Assembly (NCBI RefSeq): GCF_000316575.1
Contig: NC_019682.1
Coordinates: 124,001 to 188,000, forward strand
Source: Calothrix sp. PCC 7507
Lineage (GTDB): Bacteria > Cyanobacteriota > Cyanobacteriia > Cyanobacteriales > Nostocaceae
Length of the DNA: 64,000 nucleotides
Reading direction: 5' to 3'
Part shown: in pieces, positions 44,281 through 52,819 of the stretch
Position numbering within the stretch: position 1 is the stretch's first letter
Layout of the letters: every line of letters begins with the position of its first letter
Translations under genes and position numbers: made by a program
Notes under the pieces: generated by a model
What the model saw: only the letters and a program-made list of their open reading frames with translations
Database searches by the model: none
What the model was told of the DNA's origin: nothing

Positions 44281-45120
44281 ATGTATAAAAAAGCCTATGG
44301 CATTATCGAAACATTAGCACCTTTGCACGTCGGTGCAACAGCCGGAGAAGAAAGCGGTAATTTAAACCTCATTTTTCGTGACCAATTTACCCAAACGGGT
44401 ATCCTTCCTGGTAGTTCGATTCGTGGTCGCCTGCGTTCAGAAATGCGTTTGTTAGATGGAGATGATGCTGCAAATTATTGGTATGGCAATGAAGCAGGGT
44501 CAGAAAAATCAGAATTTAATAATGAGTCTATCATCAAATTTGAATACGCTTCCGTTCTCTGGCTACCCGTATTTTGTCCCGGTCAACCAATAGTGTGGGT
44601 AACTAGTCCGCACCTACTCCAACGCTACCAAAGAATTGTTGGCGATACCGTCAAAATTAATGGTAAATCTCTCAAAGAAATAGATATACCCGACCCCTAC
44701 ACAGGTTCAAAGAACTTAAAAGCGCGAGAATCCCAAGGTAAAAAAACCTTATTTTTCAACCTAGGTTTCTTAACCATCAACAAAACCGTAGATTTATCAC
44801 CTTGGTTTCCATCAGGAAAAGAAAAGCCTGCAGTCATAGTAGACGACAGTGATATTTCCATGATTCATGACATGGCATTATATCGTCAAAGTCGCGTCCG
44901 CTTAAAACCAGACCAAAAAGTAGTCGATGGCGGCGGTTTCTTCAACACCGAAGCCTTACCAGAAGGAACCATCTTAGTTTTTCCCATCGCCATCAAAGAC
45001 GATAAATCAGGGAAAAAATGGCAACCATTCCACGACATCCAAACCACAGACATTTACCTTGGTGGCTTAGAATCCATCGGCTTCGGACACTGCAGCTTAA
45101 CCTTAAACGGAGAAATATAA
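44281..45120 (+). CDS. cmr4: Cmr4 (Cas7 backbone RAMP)
   Basis: 279 residues. LAPLHVGATAGEESGNLNLI, GILPGSSIRGRLRSEMR and SIGFGHCSL are Cas7/Cmr4 features. The family's catalytic Asp for target-RNA cleavage lies in the thumb loop after the first strand; RDQFTQTGILPG holds the candidate Asp. Multiple copies form the filament. Coupled to cmr3. Confidence 0.93.
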   Translation: MYKKAYGIIETLAPLHVGATAGEESGNLNLIFRDQFTQTGILPGSSIRGRLRSEMRLLDGDDAANYWYGNEAGSEKSEFNNESIIKFEYASVLWLPVFCPGQPIVWVTSPHLLQRYQRIVGDTVKINGKSLKEIDIPDPYTGSKNLKARESQGKKTLFFNLGFLTINKTVDLSPWFPSGKEKPAVIVDDSDISMIHDMALYRQSRVRLKPDQKVVDGGGFFNTEALPEGTILVFPIAIKDDKSGKKWQPFHDIQTTDIYLGGLESIGFGHCSLTLNGEI

Positions 45121-45275
45121 CTTTCAAACTCATCTCTGCGCCTCTGCATGAGATAAAAAAATCGGGTTTGTTTACCTAAAACTAGAAAAATGTTGGGTTT
45201 CGTTCCTCAACCCAACATACAAATCTACTTCAATTCCTCTTTGCGCCTTTGCGCCTTTGCGTGAGATAAAAACTT
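45121..45275. repeat. Dispersed repeats with 10-bp hairpin between cmr4 and cmr5
   Basis: ATGTTGGGTT (45190-45199) and AACCCAACAT (45209-45218) form a perfect stem with a nine-base loop. GCGCCTCTGCATGAG and GCGCCTTTGCGTGAG flank it. The 155-bp spacer breaks an otherwise tightly packed operon and may lower downstream expression. Confidence 0.65.
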
Positions 45276-45701
45276 ATGAATTGGAAATCATACGGCTTAG
45301 ACCAAGAAGCACAACGCTTAGTTCTCAAACACCGTGACAAAAAAGGTGTGATTGGTCAATCTCACAAAATGCGGATAACCGTAGCTTTTGGTTTAGAAAG
45401 ATTTTGGGGAGAACAGCTAAGACTATTAGAAAAAGAAAAAGCTGAAGAAAAAGCCAAAGGTGAATATTGGCGCGATACCTGGAAAAGCTTTGTGAAAATT
45501 ATGCTGTTAGCAGGAATTAAACTTCCCCAAGAAGATGTTAGCGGTAATAACACTGCAAAGATTCAAGAAGTTGCAGCTAAATTATGGGAACTTCCCATTG
45601 AAGACCAAAGAATTTGTTTAGCTGTTCTCACTCAATTCTGTGACAGTTTAGTTTGGTGGACTCAACGCTATAAAAAATCAGGAGTCGGTGATGACGAATA
45701 G
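45276..45701 (+). CDS. cmr5: Cmr5 (Cas11 small subunit)
   Basis: 141 residues, all helical (ERFWGEQLRLLEKEKAEEKA; LAVLTQFCDSLVWWTQRY), matching the small subunit of type III-B. It lines the target-RNA path in the minor filament. Overlaps the next RAMP gene by about ten bases. Confidence 0.85.
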   Translation: MNWKSYGLDQEAQRLVLKHRDKKGVIGQSHKMRITVAFGLERFWGEQLRLLEKEKAEEKAKGEYWRDTWKSFVKIMLLAGIKLPQEDVSGNNTAKIQEVAAKLWELPIEDQRICLAVLTQFCDSLVWWTQRYKKSGVGDDE

Positions 45702-47301
45702 TAACGAAGTCCCCTTAATGTTTCAAGCGCAAATCTCAGGACGCGGACAAATTCACTATATCAGAAACCCCGAAAAATCTGAGAGATGGGTTGATGAATG
45801 GGTCGAAGGTTCTGCAATCGATGTTCCTCAATTTAACGCCAATGTGCAAACCAAAGAATATAAAATCACTTGGCGCTTTGTTTCTAACAGCGGACAAGAT
45901 GAAGATATCATTCGACCAGTCATCGCCGCTAAAGGATTTCCCTTTTACCCAGGCGCAAGTATGAAAGGCGCTTTTCTCCGCGCCTGTACCCTAGAACAAC
46001 GTGAAAGATATTGCGGTGGAAAACTAACTAGTAACGATACTCAACCGGGAATACTCCGTTTTCATGGTGGTTATCCTAAAGATGCAACTTGGGTAGAACA
46101 ACCATTAATTGATGTAGTTCATCCGCAACAAGATTGGCAAATTAAAAATAACGGTAGCCACTCAGCCTTTATTCAAATATCCCTTTATCAACCCACCTTA
46201 GTATTTGGCATTTCCAGCACCATAGAATTAACGGATAGTGAATGGGAAATTATCTGGACTATTTGGGATAAAGCCATAGAAAAAGGCATAGGTTCTAGAG
46301 TTAGTGCAGGTTACGGTCAACCGATAAATCACCCGGAAACTAAGTTATTAACTGTTAATTTGCGCGGACAAGGTTTAGCCTCACAATTAATCGATAAAAC
46401 AGGCGAATTTCGACCTAATATTTTTAAAGCTGCTTTACGCGGTCACACTCTGCGGTTATTTAGCGGCGTCACCGACGAAAACACAGCCGAAGAATTAACC
46501 AGAGAACTTTGGGGAGGCTTTGCCGGTAAAAATGGCGCTGTCGTCGGACATTTAGGAATTGCTTTTAATGCCATTGATTTAGAAATAGATGAATATAGAT
46601 ATGGTAGAAATACCATGCCTACTTATGAATTAAATGCAGGAACTCTCAATATTCTCTGCATGGGTACAGTCTCAAAAGAATACAAAAAAGAATTGAAGAC
46701 ATTAGCAACACAAATTTTCAGATTTGCGATGTTGCTTAGTGGCTTTGGTAAATCATGGCGACGCATTGACCATCGTCTATTCTTTCCAGACTATTTAAAT
46801 GGTAAACCAATGATAGGTTCTCATTGGCAATTTACCCAGCAATCAAATCCATACTATTTCCCAGTCAATAACATCAACCATGTCACTAATATCTTGAATG
46901 ATATTCAGAAAACTGTAAACAACTGGCTGAAATTAAAAGGTAAAACTCCAAGTAATACATTAAGTTCTTGGCGTGAGTCATTCCATCCGCAAAAAGTCCA
47001 AGTCTGGGGACGCATTGCACAAGATGAAGATGACAGTTTAGCAGTGAGATGGTTTCACGGTAATTACCAAGGAAGCAAATCAATAAAAGGTTCAAGTCTC
47101 ACAGGAAAGATGGGTCAAATCGGCAGAATTTGGCATCGAATGTACCCACACTATATCAAAAATAAAGAAGGAGAAAACAAGCGTAAAGGTCGAGAATATG
47201 TAGAGTTACTCACGATTTTTCCTGATAAAAGGGATGAGAGAACACAGGAATTTTTAACTTTTTTAGCAACCAGCGACTTTACAAAACTTTGGGGAGAATA
47301 G
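45691..47301 (+). CDS. Double-RAMP protein, Cmr6-like plus Cmr1-like
   Basis: 536 residues from ATG at 45691 (AGGAG upstream; GTG at 45688 precedes it). N-terminal half: PFYPGASMKGAFLRACTLEQ and GSRVSAGYG, as in Cmr6. C-terminal half: FRPNIFKAALRGHTLRLFSG...RELWGGFAG, SGFGKSWRRIDHR and IKGSSLTGKMG, as in a second Cas7-type domain with Cmr1 features. No separate cmr1 or cmr6 exists here, so this polypeptide probably does both 3'-end roles. May correspond to the TIGR03986 RAMP family. Confidence 0.8.
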   Translation: MTNSNEVPLMFQAQISGRGQIHYIRNPEKSERWVDEWVEGSAIDVPQFNANVQTKEYKITWRFVSNSGQDEDIIRPVIAAKGFPFYPGASMKGAFLRACTLEQRERYCGGKLTSNDTQPGILRFHGGYPKDATWVEQPLIDVVHPQQDWQIKNNGSHSAFIQISLYQPTLVFGISSTIELTDSEWEIIWTIWDKAIEKGIGSRVSAGYGQPINHPETKLLTVNLRGQGLASQLIDKTGEFRPNIFKAALRGHTLRLFSGVTDENTAEELTRELWGGFAGKNGAVVGHLGIAFNAIDLEIDEYRYGRNTMPTYELNAGTLNILCMGTVSKEYKKELKTLATQIFRFAMLLSGFGKSWRRIDHRLFFPDYLNGKPMIGSHWQFTQQSNPYYFPVNNINHVTNILNDIQKTVNNWLKLKGKTPSNTLSSWRESFHPQKVQVWGRIAQDEDDSLAVRWFHGNYQGSKSIKGSSLTGKMGQIGRIWHRMYPHYIKNKEGENKRKGREYVELLTIFPDKRDERTQEFLTFLATSDFTKLWGE

Positions 47302-47304
47302 TTT

Positions 47305-48897
47305 ATGAGTATTTGGATTGTGACAACAGGTAATAGTGATATTATCCTCAAGCATGATAAAAATTGGGGAAATTTGTACGGCGAAATCAGATATGATTTA
47401 GAATGTACAGAATTTGCTTCACCTCTCCCATTAGATCCCTACAATCAAGAAGCTGGACTTACAGTACCTGCAAGGGTGTTAGGACTGGTATATGCAAACC
47501 AGCCCGATGTTTACAAATCTGATGATTTAAAATTCCCTCTTCTAGATACTTATTGCCAATATTTAGAGAACAACACTAAGCCGGAAAGAATTATAATTCT
47601 GCTCACAGACCAATCTCAAATATTTAATGAAGAGCAAAAAATCTATGAAAAATGTCCTTATTGGCAAGATACTTGTACACTTAAACCTTTATTAGAGTGG
47701 TATTTTAAAGCTAAGTTTGACTATCAGCCAGAATTTTTATATCTAACACCAAAAAATATAGGTAGAGGTATAGATAATTGGAATGAAACTCTTGCATTAG
47801 TAGAAGAAACATTATTCCAAGATGATAACCATTTAAAAATATATGTCAGCCATCAAGCAGGAACACCAGCCATATCTTCTGCTGTGCAATTTGTCAGTTT
47901 AGGCAGATTTAAAAATGTTCAATTTTTAGTCAGCAATGAATATTTTGATGAGGATTATCAGCAGCAATCTAAATCAGAAGCTATCGATAGTTCTAACTAT
48001 TGGCGGGGAATGCAGATTCAAAAAGCAAAACAGTTAATCATTAAAGGATTACCTGCTGCAGCTAAGGAAATATTAACGGGGATAGCTAATGAACAAACAA
48101 TAGAACAATTAAATCAAATAGTTGATTTATTTAATATCAAGAATTCTTTAGTGAAAGGTCAAGAATTTGAGGTTAAATCAGCAGTTGGTAGAATTGTTAC
48201 GGCGCTTGATTTAGTGGAAATATTTTTTAAACAAGAAAATTATATTCAGGGAGTGGCTATCCTGAATGCTATGCAAGAGACTTTTTTAAAAGCTGCGATT
48301 ATTTCCCAAAACAAAAAGATTAACGATTATCCCATACAATTGTCAAATATCGTAGGTTGGGATAAGTTCGGTTTATTTATTAAGTCCCAAAACGAGATTA
48401 AAAAGTTACCAAACCTGCAAGATCCTCTAGATATTTTAAAACAATTAAAATTTCCTAATTCTGACCTCCGCGATTCTGATGTTAAATACTGGGAAAAATA
48501 CCAGAATCAAAGAGATACAAAGTTTAAATTGAGTAATAGCACAGAGTTGCAATGGTTGTGTGAACTCAGACAGGATTTTAAAGCTTGGGGACTTTTGGAA
48601 TGGTCATGTCAATATAGAAAAACAGAAGATGATCTTCGCAACCAATTATTACATAATTTGCTAGGTGTAAATCAGCAAGAAGTACGTGATTATCTATTAG
48701 GATATAAAGATACTTCTATTAAACGATTTTTAGGCAGTATCAAGCAGAAAGCAATTAATGAAGTTTATGAGGCTTATCACCAAGAGGTAAAATTACCTTT
48801 CTTGAAGGCTTTAAAACTATTCGGTTTGTGGAAAGATGAAGCAAATAACAATAAATTAGAGATTAAACTGAAAGAAATAGCAGATTCTCTTGTTTGA
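47305..48897 (+). CDS. CARF-HEPN effector (Csm6/Csx1-like)
   Basis: 530 residues. N-terminal CARF-type fold: SIWIVTTGNSDIIL, ERIIILLTDQSQIF and the ligand-loop sequence YVSHQAGTPAISSAVQFV. C-terminal helical HEPN domain with RNQLLHNLLG giving the catalytic Rx4H motif at about residue 447. Predicted RNase activated by cyclic oligoadenylate from Cas10. Starts three bases after the RAMP gene stop; last gene of the locus. Confidence 0.87.
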   Translation: MSIWIVTTGNSDIILKHDKNWGNLYGEIRYDLECTEFASPLPLDPYNQEAGLTVPARVLGLVYANQPDVYKSDDLKFPLLDTYCQYLENNTKPERIIILLTDQSQIFNEEQKIYEKCPYWQDTCTLKPLLEWYFKAKFDYQPEFLYLTPKNIGRGIDNWNETLALVEETLFQDDNHLKIYVSHQAGTPAISSAVQFVSLGRFKNVQFLVSNEYFDEDYQQQSKSEAIDSSNYWRGMQIQKAKQLIIKGLPAAAKEILTGIANEQTIEQLNQIVDLFNIKNSLVKGQEFEVKSAVGRIVTALDLVEIFFKQENYIQGVAILNAMQETFLKAAIISQNKKINDYPIQLSNIVGWDKFGLFIKSQNEIKKLPNLQDPLDILKQLKFPNSDLRDSDVKYWEKYQNQRDTKFKLSNSTELQWLCELRQDFKAWGLLEWSCQYRKTEDDLRNQLLHNLLGVNQQEVRDYLLGYKDTSIKRFLGSIKQKAINEVYEAYHQEVKLPFLKALKLFGLWKDEANNNKLEIKLKEIADSLV

Positions 48898-48901
48898 ACA
48901 A

Positions 48902-49020
48902 GGTAAGTAAGTGGGCACAATAAAAGCAAACTGTGTGAAGAAAAGTAAACAAGGCTCAAACCCTTCTACCTATTGCCTATTGCCTTATCCCAGCGACAAT
49001 TATTTACGCCAAGTTACTTA
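48902..49020 (+). repeat. Dispersed repeat, copy 2 (GGGCACAATAAAA family)
   Basis: AAGTGGGCACAATAAAAGCA then CTGTGTGAAGAAAAGTAA and, farther on, CGACAATTATTTACGCC, parallel to the copy at 16758. It marks the end of the CRISPR locus. Confidence 0.65.
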
Positions 49021-49130
49021 TGGCGATCGCTTATATCTGCTTGCTCCCATTCCCTACAAATCTCCGCGTGTGTAATTAATTCTGTTTAGCCACTTATCTT
49101 CGAGAATACGCCCTCGATCCAACACCCTAA

Positions 49131-49472
49131 TTAACTTTGATAGGGGCGCGGTAGTTGGCGCAGTTTATGAGCAGTATCCAACTCACTATTGTTTTTTCTA
49201 CCGTATCCCCAACCCAAGATGCGACGATATTCACCCATGATGTCACGTTCAATTAAATCATCCTCATTGACTGCAACATGGGTATGAGATTCCGGCGCAA
49301 CATAGAGCGCATCCGCAGGACAATAAGCCTCACACATAAAACAAGTTTGACAGTCTTCCTGCCTAGCGATCGCAGGTGGCTGGTTTGGCACTGCGTCAAA
49401 GACATTGGTAGGACATACTTGGACGCATAGATTGCAATTGATACAGAGTTTGTGGCTAACAAGTTCGATCAT
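49131..49472 (-). CDS. 2[4Fe-4S] ferredoxin-type protein, partner of flavoprotein
   Basis: 113 residues from the ATG giving MIELVSHKLCINCNLC, with AGGAG seven bases upstream; a frame starting 30 bases earlier lacks this. Two clusters: CINCNLCVQVCP and CQTCFMCEAYCP. The tail is basic. Likely electron partner of the FAD oxidoreductase just upstream, like AprB with AprA. Confidence 0.88.
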   Translation of the reverse strand: MIELVSHKLCINCNLCVQVCPTNVFDAVPNQPPAIARQEDCQTCFMCEAYCPADALYVAPESHTHVAVNEDDLIERDIMGEYRRILGWGYGRKNNSELDTAHKLRQLPRPYQS

Positions 49473-49558
49473 GATACTGCTCCTGCAACAACTTTGATAC
49501 AAAGGGAGATGGGGGAGCAGTGGAAATTATTCAACATCCTTATCCCCCTCATCCTCAC

Positions 49559-51298
49559 CTAAACAACTATGCTATTTGATACAGATGGTGTAGCGTAGCC
49601 ACTTTGAGGCTTGTCTCCAGACATCGCATCTGTGATCCAATCACGCCTCACCCAAAGCTTTTCTAAACCACCTGTGGCTTGGTAATAACGCTGATTCGGA
49701 TCAGTTTCGGGATAGTCTACGCGAATGTGTTCACTGCGGGTTTCCGTGCGGTGTAAAGCGCTAAAATATGCCCATCGTGCTACAGCCGTGAGAGATGCTG
49801 CTCGACGAGAAAATTCCACATCGCGCACTGTATCTTGTTTCGGGTTCCCCCGTACCTGCTCCCATAGTTTCTCTAATTTAGACAGAGAATCCAAAAGCCC
49901 CGACTCAGAACGGAAGTGATTCTTTTCTAACGGGAACATCTCATCTTGAACACCACGGACGATTGCCTCGCTATCGAATGCAGAAGATGATGGCGTTCCG
50001 CCCACCGTAGGCGATCGCATTCCGGCTTGACCAGTAGGACGCGCCACCCGTTCATTTGCATGAGCGCCGAGACTCTTGGCAAAAGTCGCTGCACCAACTC
50101 CAGCCCATTGACCTGTAGAAATTGCCCAAGCGGCATTGGGTCCACCGCCACCAGAAGCTAAACCTGCTAAAAACTCCCGCGAGGCTGCATCCCCTGCAGC
50201 ATAGAGTCCAGGTACTTTCGTACCGCAACTATCATCGGTCAACCGGATGCCGCCTGTACCACGTACCGTACCTTCTAAAACCAATGTTACAGGCACTCGT
50301 TCTGTATAGGGATCAATCCCAGCTTTTTTGTAAGGTAGATAAGAGATGAAATGGGATTTTTCAATCACCGCCTTGACTTCAGGTGTGGCTCGATCCAAAC
50401 GAGCATAGACAGGCCCCTTTAAGAGTGCATTGGGAAGGAACGAAGGATCACGACGACCATTGACATAACCACCAAGATCATTACCTGCTTCATCGGTAAA
50501 ACTAGCCCAACCAAAAGGAACACCCCTTGTCACCGTGGCATTAAAAGCAGTCGAGATGGCATAGTGATTAGAAGCTTCCATACTGGAGAGTTCGCCGCCA
50601 GCTTCCACCGCCATCAGCAGTCCATCACCTGTATTGGTATTGCAACCTAAGGCTTTACTCAAGAATGCACAACCGCCATTTGCTAGCACTACTGCACCAG
50701 CGCGAACGGTGTAGGTACGATGATGTTGCCGTTGCACACCTCTGGCTCCAGCTACTGAGCCGTCGTCAGCCAATAAAAGCTCTAGAGCCGGACTTTGGTC
50801 GAGAATCTGCACACCAACACGCAAGAGGTTTTTACGGAGAACCCGCATATATTCAGGGCCATAATAACTTTGGCGCACAGATTCCCCATTTTCTTTGGGG
50901 AAACGATAACCCCAATCTTCTACCAGGGGCAAACTGAGCCAAGTTTTTTCGATCACACGCTCGATCCAACGTAAGTTAGCTAAGTCTTTTGCTACGCGAT
51001 AACGCTCTGATAAAACTTTCTCCCAATTCTCTGGAGAAGGAGCCATAATGCCATTACCACTAGCCGCAGCAGCACCGCTCGTACCTAGAAAACCTTTATC
51101 AGCAATGATGACTTTGACACCTTGGGATGCGGCTGCCCATGCTGCCCATGCGGCGGCAGGTCCACCACCAATTACCAGTACGTCAGCAGTCAACTGTAGT
51201 TCATTTGCGCTATAGACTGTGAGCAATTCCTGTTTCTCCTTTTTGGCAATGAAAGGGAGTAGGCAACCGACAACAGGCGACAGAGAAAACTCAGTCAC
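49559..51298 (-). CDS. FAD-dependent oxidoreductase (fumarate reductase/AprA-like)
   Basis: Up to 579 residues. FAD site VLVIGGGPAAAWAAWAAAS, GTSGAAAASGNGIM and GTGGIRLTDDSCGTKVPGLYAAGDAASREF. The long frame begins with GTG; TTG at 51226 (with AAGGAG nine bases upstream) gives a start at LTVYSANELQL and may be better. ARPTGQAGMRSPTVGGTPSS near residue 420 looks like an in-frame insertion of a dispersed repeat. With the neighbouring ferredoxin it forms a two-component redox enzyme; substrate unknown. Confidence 0.88.
   Translation of the reverse strand: MTEFSLSPVVGCLLPFIAKKEKQELLTVYSANELQLTADVLVIGGGPAAAWAAWAAASQGVKVIIADKGFLGTSGAAAASGNGIMAPSPENWEKVLSERYRVAKDLANLRWIERVIEKTWLSLPLVEDWGYRFPKENGESVRQSYYGPEYMRVLRKNLLRVGVQILDQSPALELLLADDGSVAGARGVQRQHHRTYTVRAGAVVLANGGCAFLSKALGCNTNTGDGLLMAVEAGGELSSMEASNHYAISTAFNATVTRGVPFGWASFTDEAGNDLGGYVNGRRDPSFLPNALLKGPVYARLDRATPEVKAVIEKSHFISYLPYKKAGIDPYTERVPVTLVLEGTVRGTGGIRLTDDSCGTKVPGLYAAGDAASREFLAGLASGGGGPNAAWAISTGQWAGVGAATFAKSLGAHANERVARPTGQAGMRSPTVGGTPSSSAFDSEAIVRGVQDEMFPLEKNHFRSESGLLDSLSKLEKLWEQVRGNPKQDTVRDVEFSRRAASLTAVARWAYFSALHRTETRSEHIRVDYPETDPNQRYYQATGGLEKLWVRRDWITDAMSGDKPQSGYATPSVSNSIVV
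49985..50055. repeat. Repeat-derived insert in the flavoprotein gene
   Basis: Encodes ARPTGQAGMRSPTVGGTPSS. The DNA holds a HIP1-type octamer (GGCGATCGCA) and GCTTGACCAGTAGGACGCGC, text of the kind dispersed in these genomes. It lies at a loop between conserved blocks. Confidence 0.55.
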
Positions 51299-51602
51299 CT
51301 AAAATATGCGGGATTTCCACCTACCTTGCAATACAAGCATTCTTTCTCTGACGAGACGCTATGCGTAGCTTGCTACAAATGTGTACGGCAAATTACAGTT
51401 AATATGATAATCGAATTGTTAGCTTTACGAACAATAAGTACTGCGAATTATATCATGTCCAGTAGTAAAAAAGTTGGACGATAGTGGAGAGGGCGATCGC
51501 TGCTCTTGCGTTCTTCTTTGCCTCTGGAGCGCCTCTGCGTGAGACAAAATTATCTATGCAACAAAGCGATCGCTCTCAAAATACCTGCAACTACCGCAGG
51601 TA
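51299..51602. other. Intergenic region upstream of flavoprotein
   Basis: Contains ACGAGACGCTATGCGTAGC near 51350, GCGCCTCTGCGTGAG near 51530 and the presumed promoter. No gene seen. Confidence 0.5.
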
Positions 51603-51703
51603 TTAACCCACCTCAAAAAGAGCGCGGGGTAAACCCGACTGACGAATAATAGACCGCAATGTCCCAACGCGAAGCTCATCATAACTGAATAACTGATAGC
51701 ATT
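51603..51703 (-). pseudogene. HicA-like toxin remnant (C-terminal fragment)
   Basis: The frame reads CYQLFSYDELRVGTLRSI then IRQSGLPRALFEVG and a stop. ELRVGTLRSIIRQSGL matches the conserved end of HicA-type mRNA interferases (GTLRSILKQAG). The N-terminal half, including the catalytic His, is gone. Identification rests on a short motif. Confidence 0.5.
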
Positions 51704-51746
51704 TAACCAAATGCTCTTGAGAAGCCTACTATAACTTGTACATGCG

Positions 51747-51860
51747 CTAATATATCCTCGCGCCATCTTCATGGGCTGTTAGCACATCTACCCCACGGCG
51801 ACGCAATTGATCTGTAATTGCTTGAGGTACATGTACATCCATATACAGTGGTACTGACAC
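51747..51860 (-). pseudogene. Truncated DUF5615-like toxin
   Basis: From GTG directly after the antitoxin stop: VSVPLYMDVHVPQAITDQLR then RRGVDVLTAHEDGARIY and a TAG. This is the N-terminus of DUF5615 PIN-like toxins (usually about 110-120 residues); the rest is lost. It formed a toxin-antitoxin pair with the DUF433 gene upstream. Confidence 0.65.
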
Positions 51861-52169
51861 TTACAACAAGCCTTGAGTTCGCATCCGCACAAAAAACGGC
51901 GAGCGCACGGACTGATTATCTGCTTGCTTCCATTCCGTGCGAATCTCGGCGTCAATCTCCTCTTGATGGTCAAAATAGTAAGCCATTGCTGCATGAGCCT
52001 CAGCCAGACTCAGATGCAGATGCTGTCGGCACATTTCCTCAACTGACCAACCATAGGCTACATAATCCATGACAATTTGAGCAACACGCACACGAGGTAG
52101 ACGTTGCAAGCGTGCAGGTTCAGTAGGGCTAGTTTTCTCGATATGAGGATAAATTACTGTACTGGTCAT
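51861..52169 (-). CDS. DUF433 antitoxin-like protein
   Basis: 102 residues. VRVAQIVMDYVAYGWSVEEMCRQHLHLSL is the DUF433 helix-turn-helix, and AEAHAAMAYYFDHQEEIDAE the dimerisation helix. Normally the antitoxin of a DUF5615 toxin; here the toxin gene is broken, so this is an orphan antitoxin. Confidence 0.85.
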   Translation of the reverse strand: MTSTVIYPHIEKTSPTEPARLQRLPRVRVAQIVMDYVAYGWSVEEMCRQHLHLSLAEAHAAMAYYFDHQEEIDAEIRTEWKQADNQSVRSPFFVRMRTQGLL

Positions 52170-52180
52170 AGTATTTGACC

Positions 52181-52296
52181 AACTAGTAGTCTGTCAATTT
52201 TGTTTTGAGGGGTTTTTGGTAGTGCGGGCATCTTGCCCGCGTGAGCGAGACGCTCACACTACAGTCCCTCATTTCAACCCTGACAAACCACTAGTT
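52181..52296. mobile_element. 116-bp MITE-like element, AACTAGTAGTCTGTCA ends
   Basis: Terminal inverted repeats AACTAGTAGTCTGTCA and TGACAAACCACTAGTT (two mismatches). The core is a GGGCATCTTGCCCGC hairpin and GTGAGCGAGACGCTCAC. No ORF. A second, longer element with related ends is at 56075-56250. Confidence 0.7.
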
Positions 52297-52425
52297 CTAA
52301 GAAGCTAATTATAGCCTGTATACGCCCTATAATTTCCTGCTGATAAACCCCTACGCCATCTCTGTAAAGAAATTAAACTACACTCTTGCGTTCTTCTGGG
52401 CGCCTCTGCGCGAGACAAAAAATTA

Positions 52426-52665
52426 TTAATTTTGCGCCCTAAGAGCAGGTGCAATCTTACGACGGTCAGGGCAATATGGCCCACTAGGTCTGCCATCATT
52501 AGGACAACAAAACCCTACAGGAGAATTGGGGTGACATTGTGTACCTTTAACCACATCAGCGCTAGCTTGAGTTGTGACACTAGTCAAAATCATCCCCATT
52601 AAAGAAGAAACAACGAGAACTTGTTTTGCGAAAGAACGGTTTTCAGAGACGCTTTTATTAAACAT
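52426..52665 (-). CDS. Small secreted Cys-containing protein
   Basis: 79 residues from the ATG giving MFNKSVSENRS; GCAGGAG six bases upstream decides this start (a TTG frame 15 bases earlier contains the RBS). Signal peptide FAKQVLVVSSLMGMILTSV with likely cleavage after ASA. The mature 43 residues have four cysteines (QCHPNSPVGFCCPNDGRPSG, YC), probably two disulfides. No family recognised. Confidence 0.65.
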   Translation of the reverse strand: MFNKSVSENRSFAKQVLVVSSLMGMILTSVTTQASADVVKGTQCHPNSPVGFCCPNDGRPSGPYCPDRRKIAPALRAQN

Positions 52666-52819
52666 TGTTTTCTCCTGCAACTTTGTAATTTACTGAGTCA
52701 ATCCTCTTACATTTACTCAATAGGTTCACCTCTAAAGCTTTATGCAGGATTGAGCCGATATCAGATGAATTTAAAGTTACATTGCAGGAAAGCCTGACTG
52801 TATTTGAGTCATATCTCAA

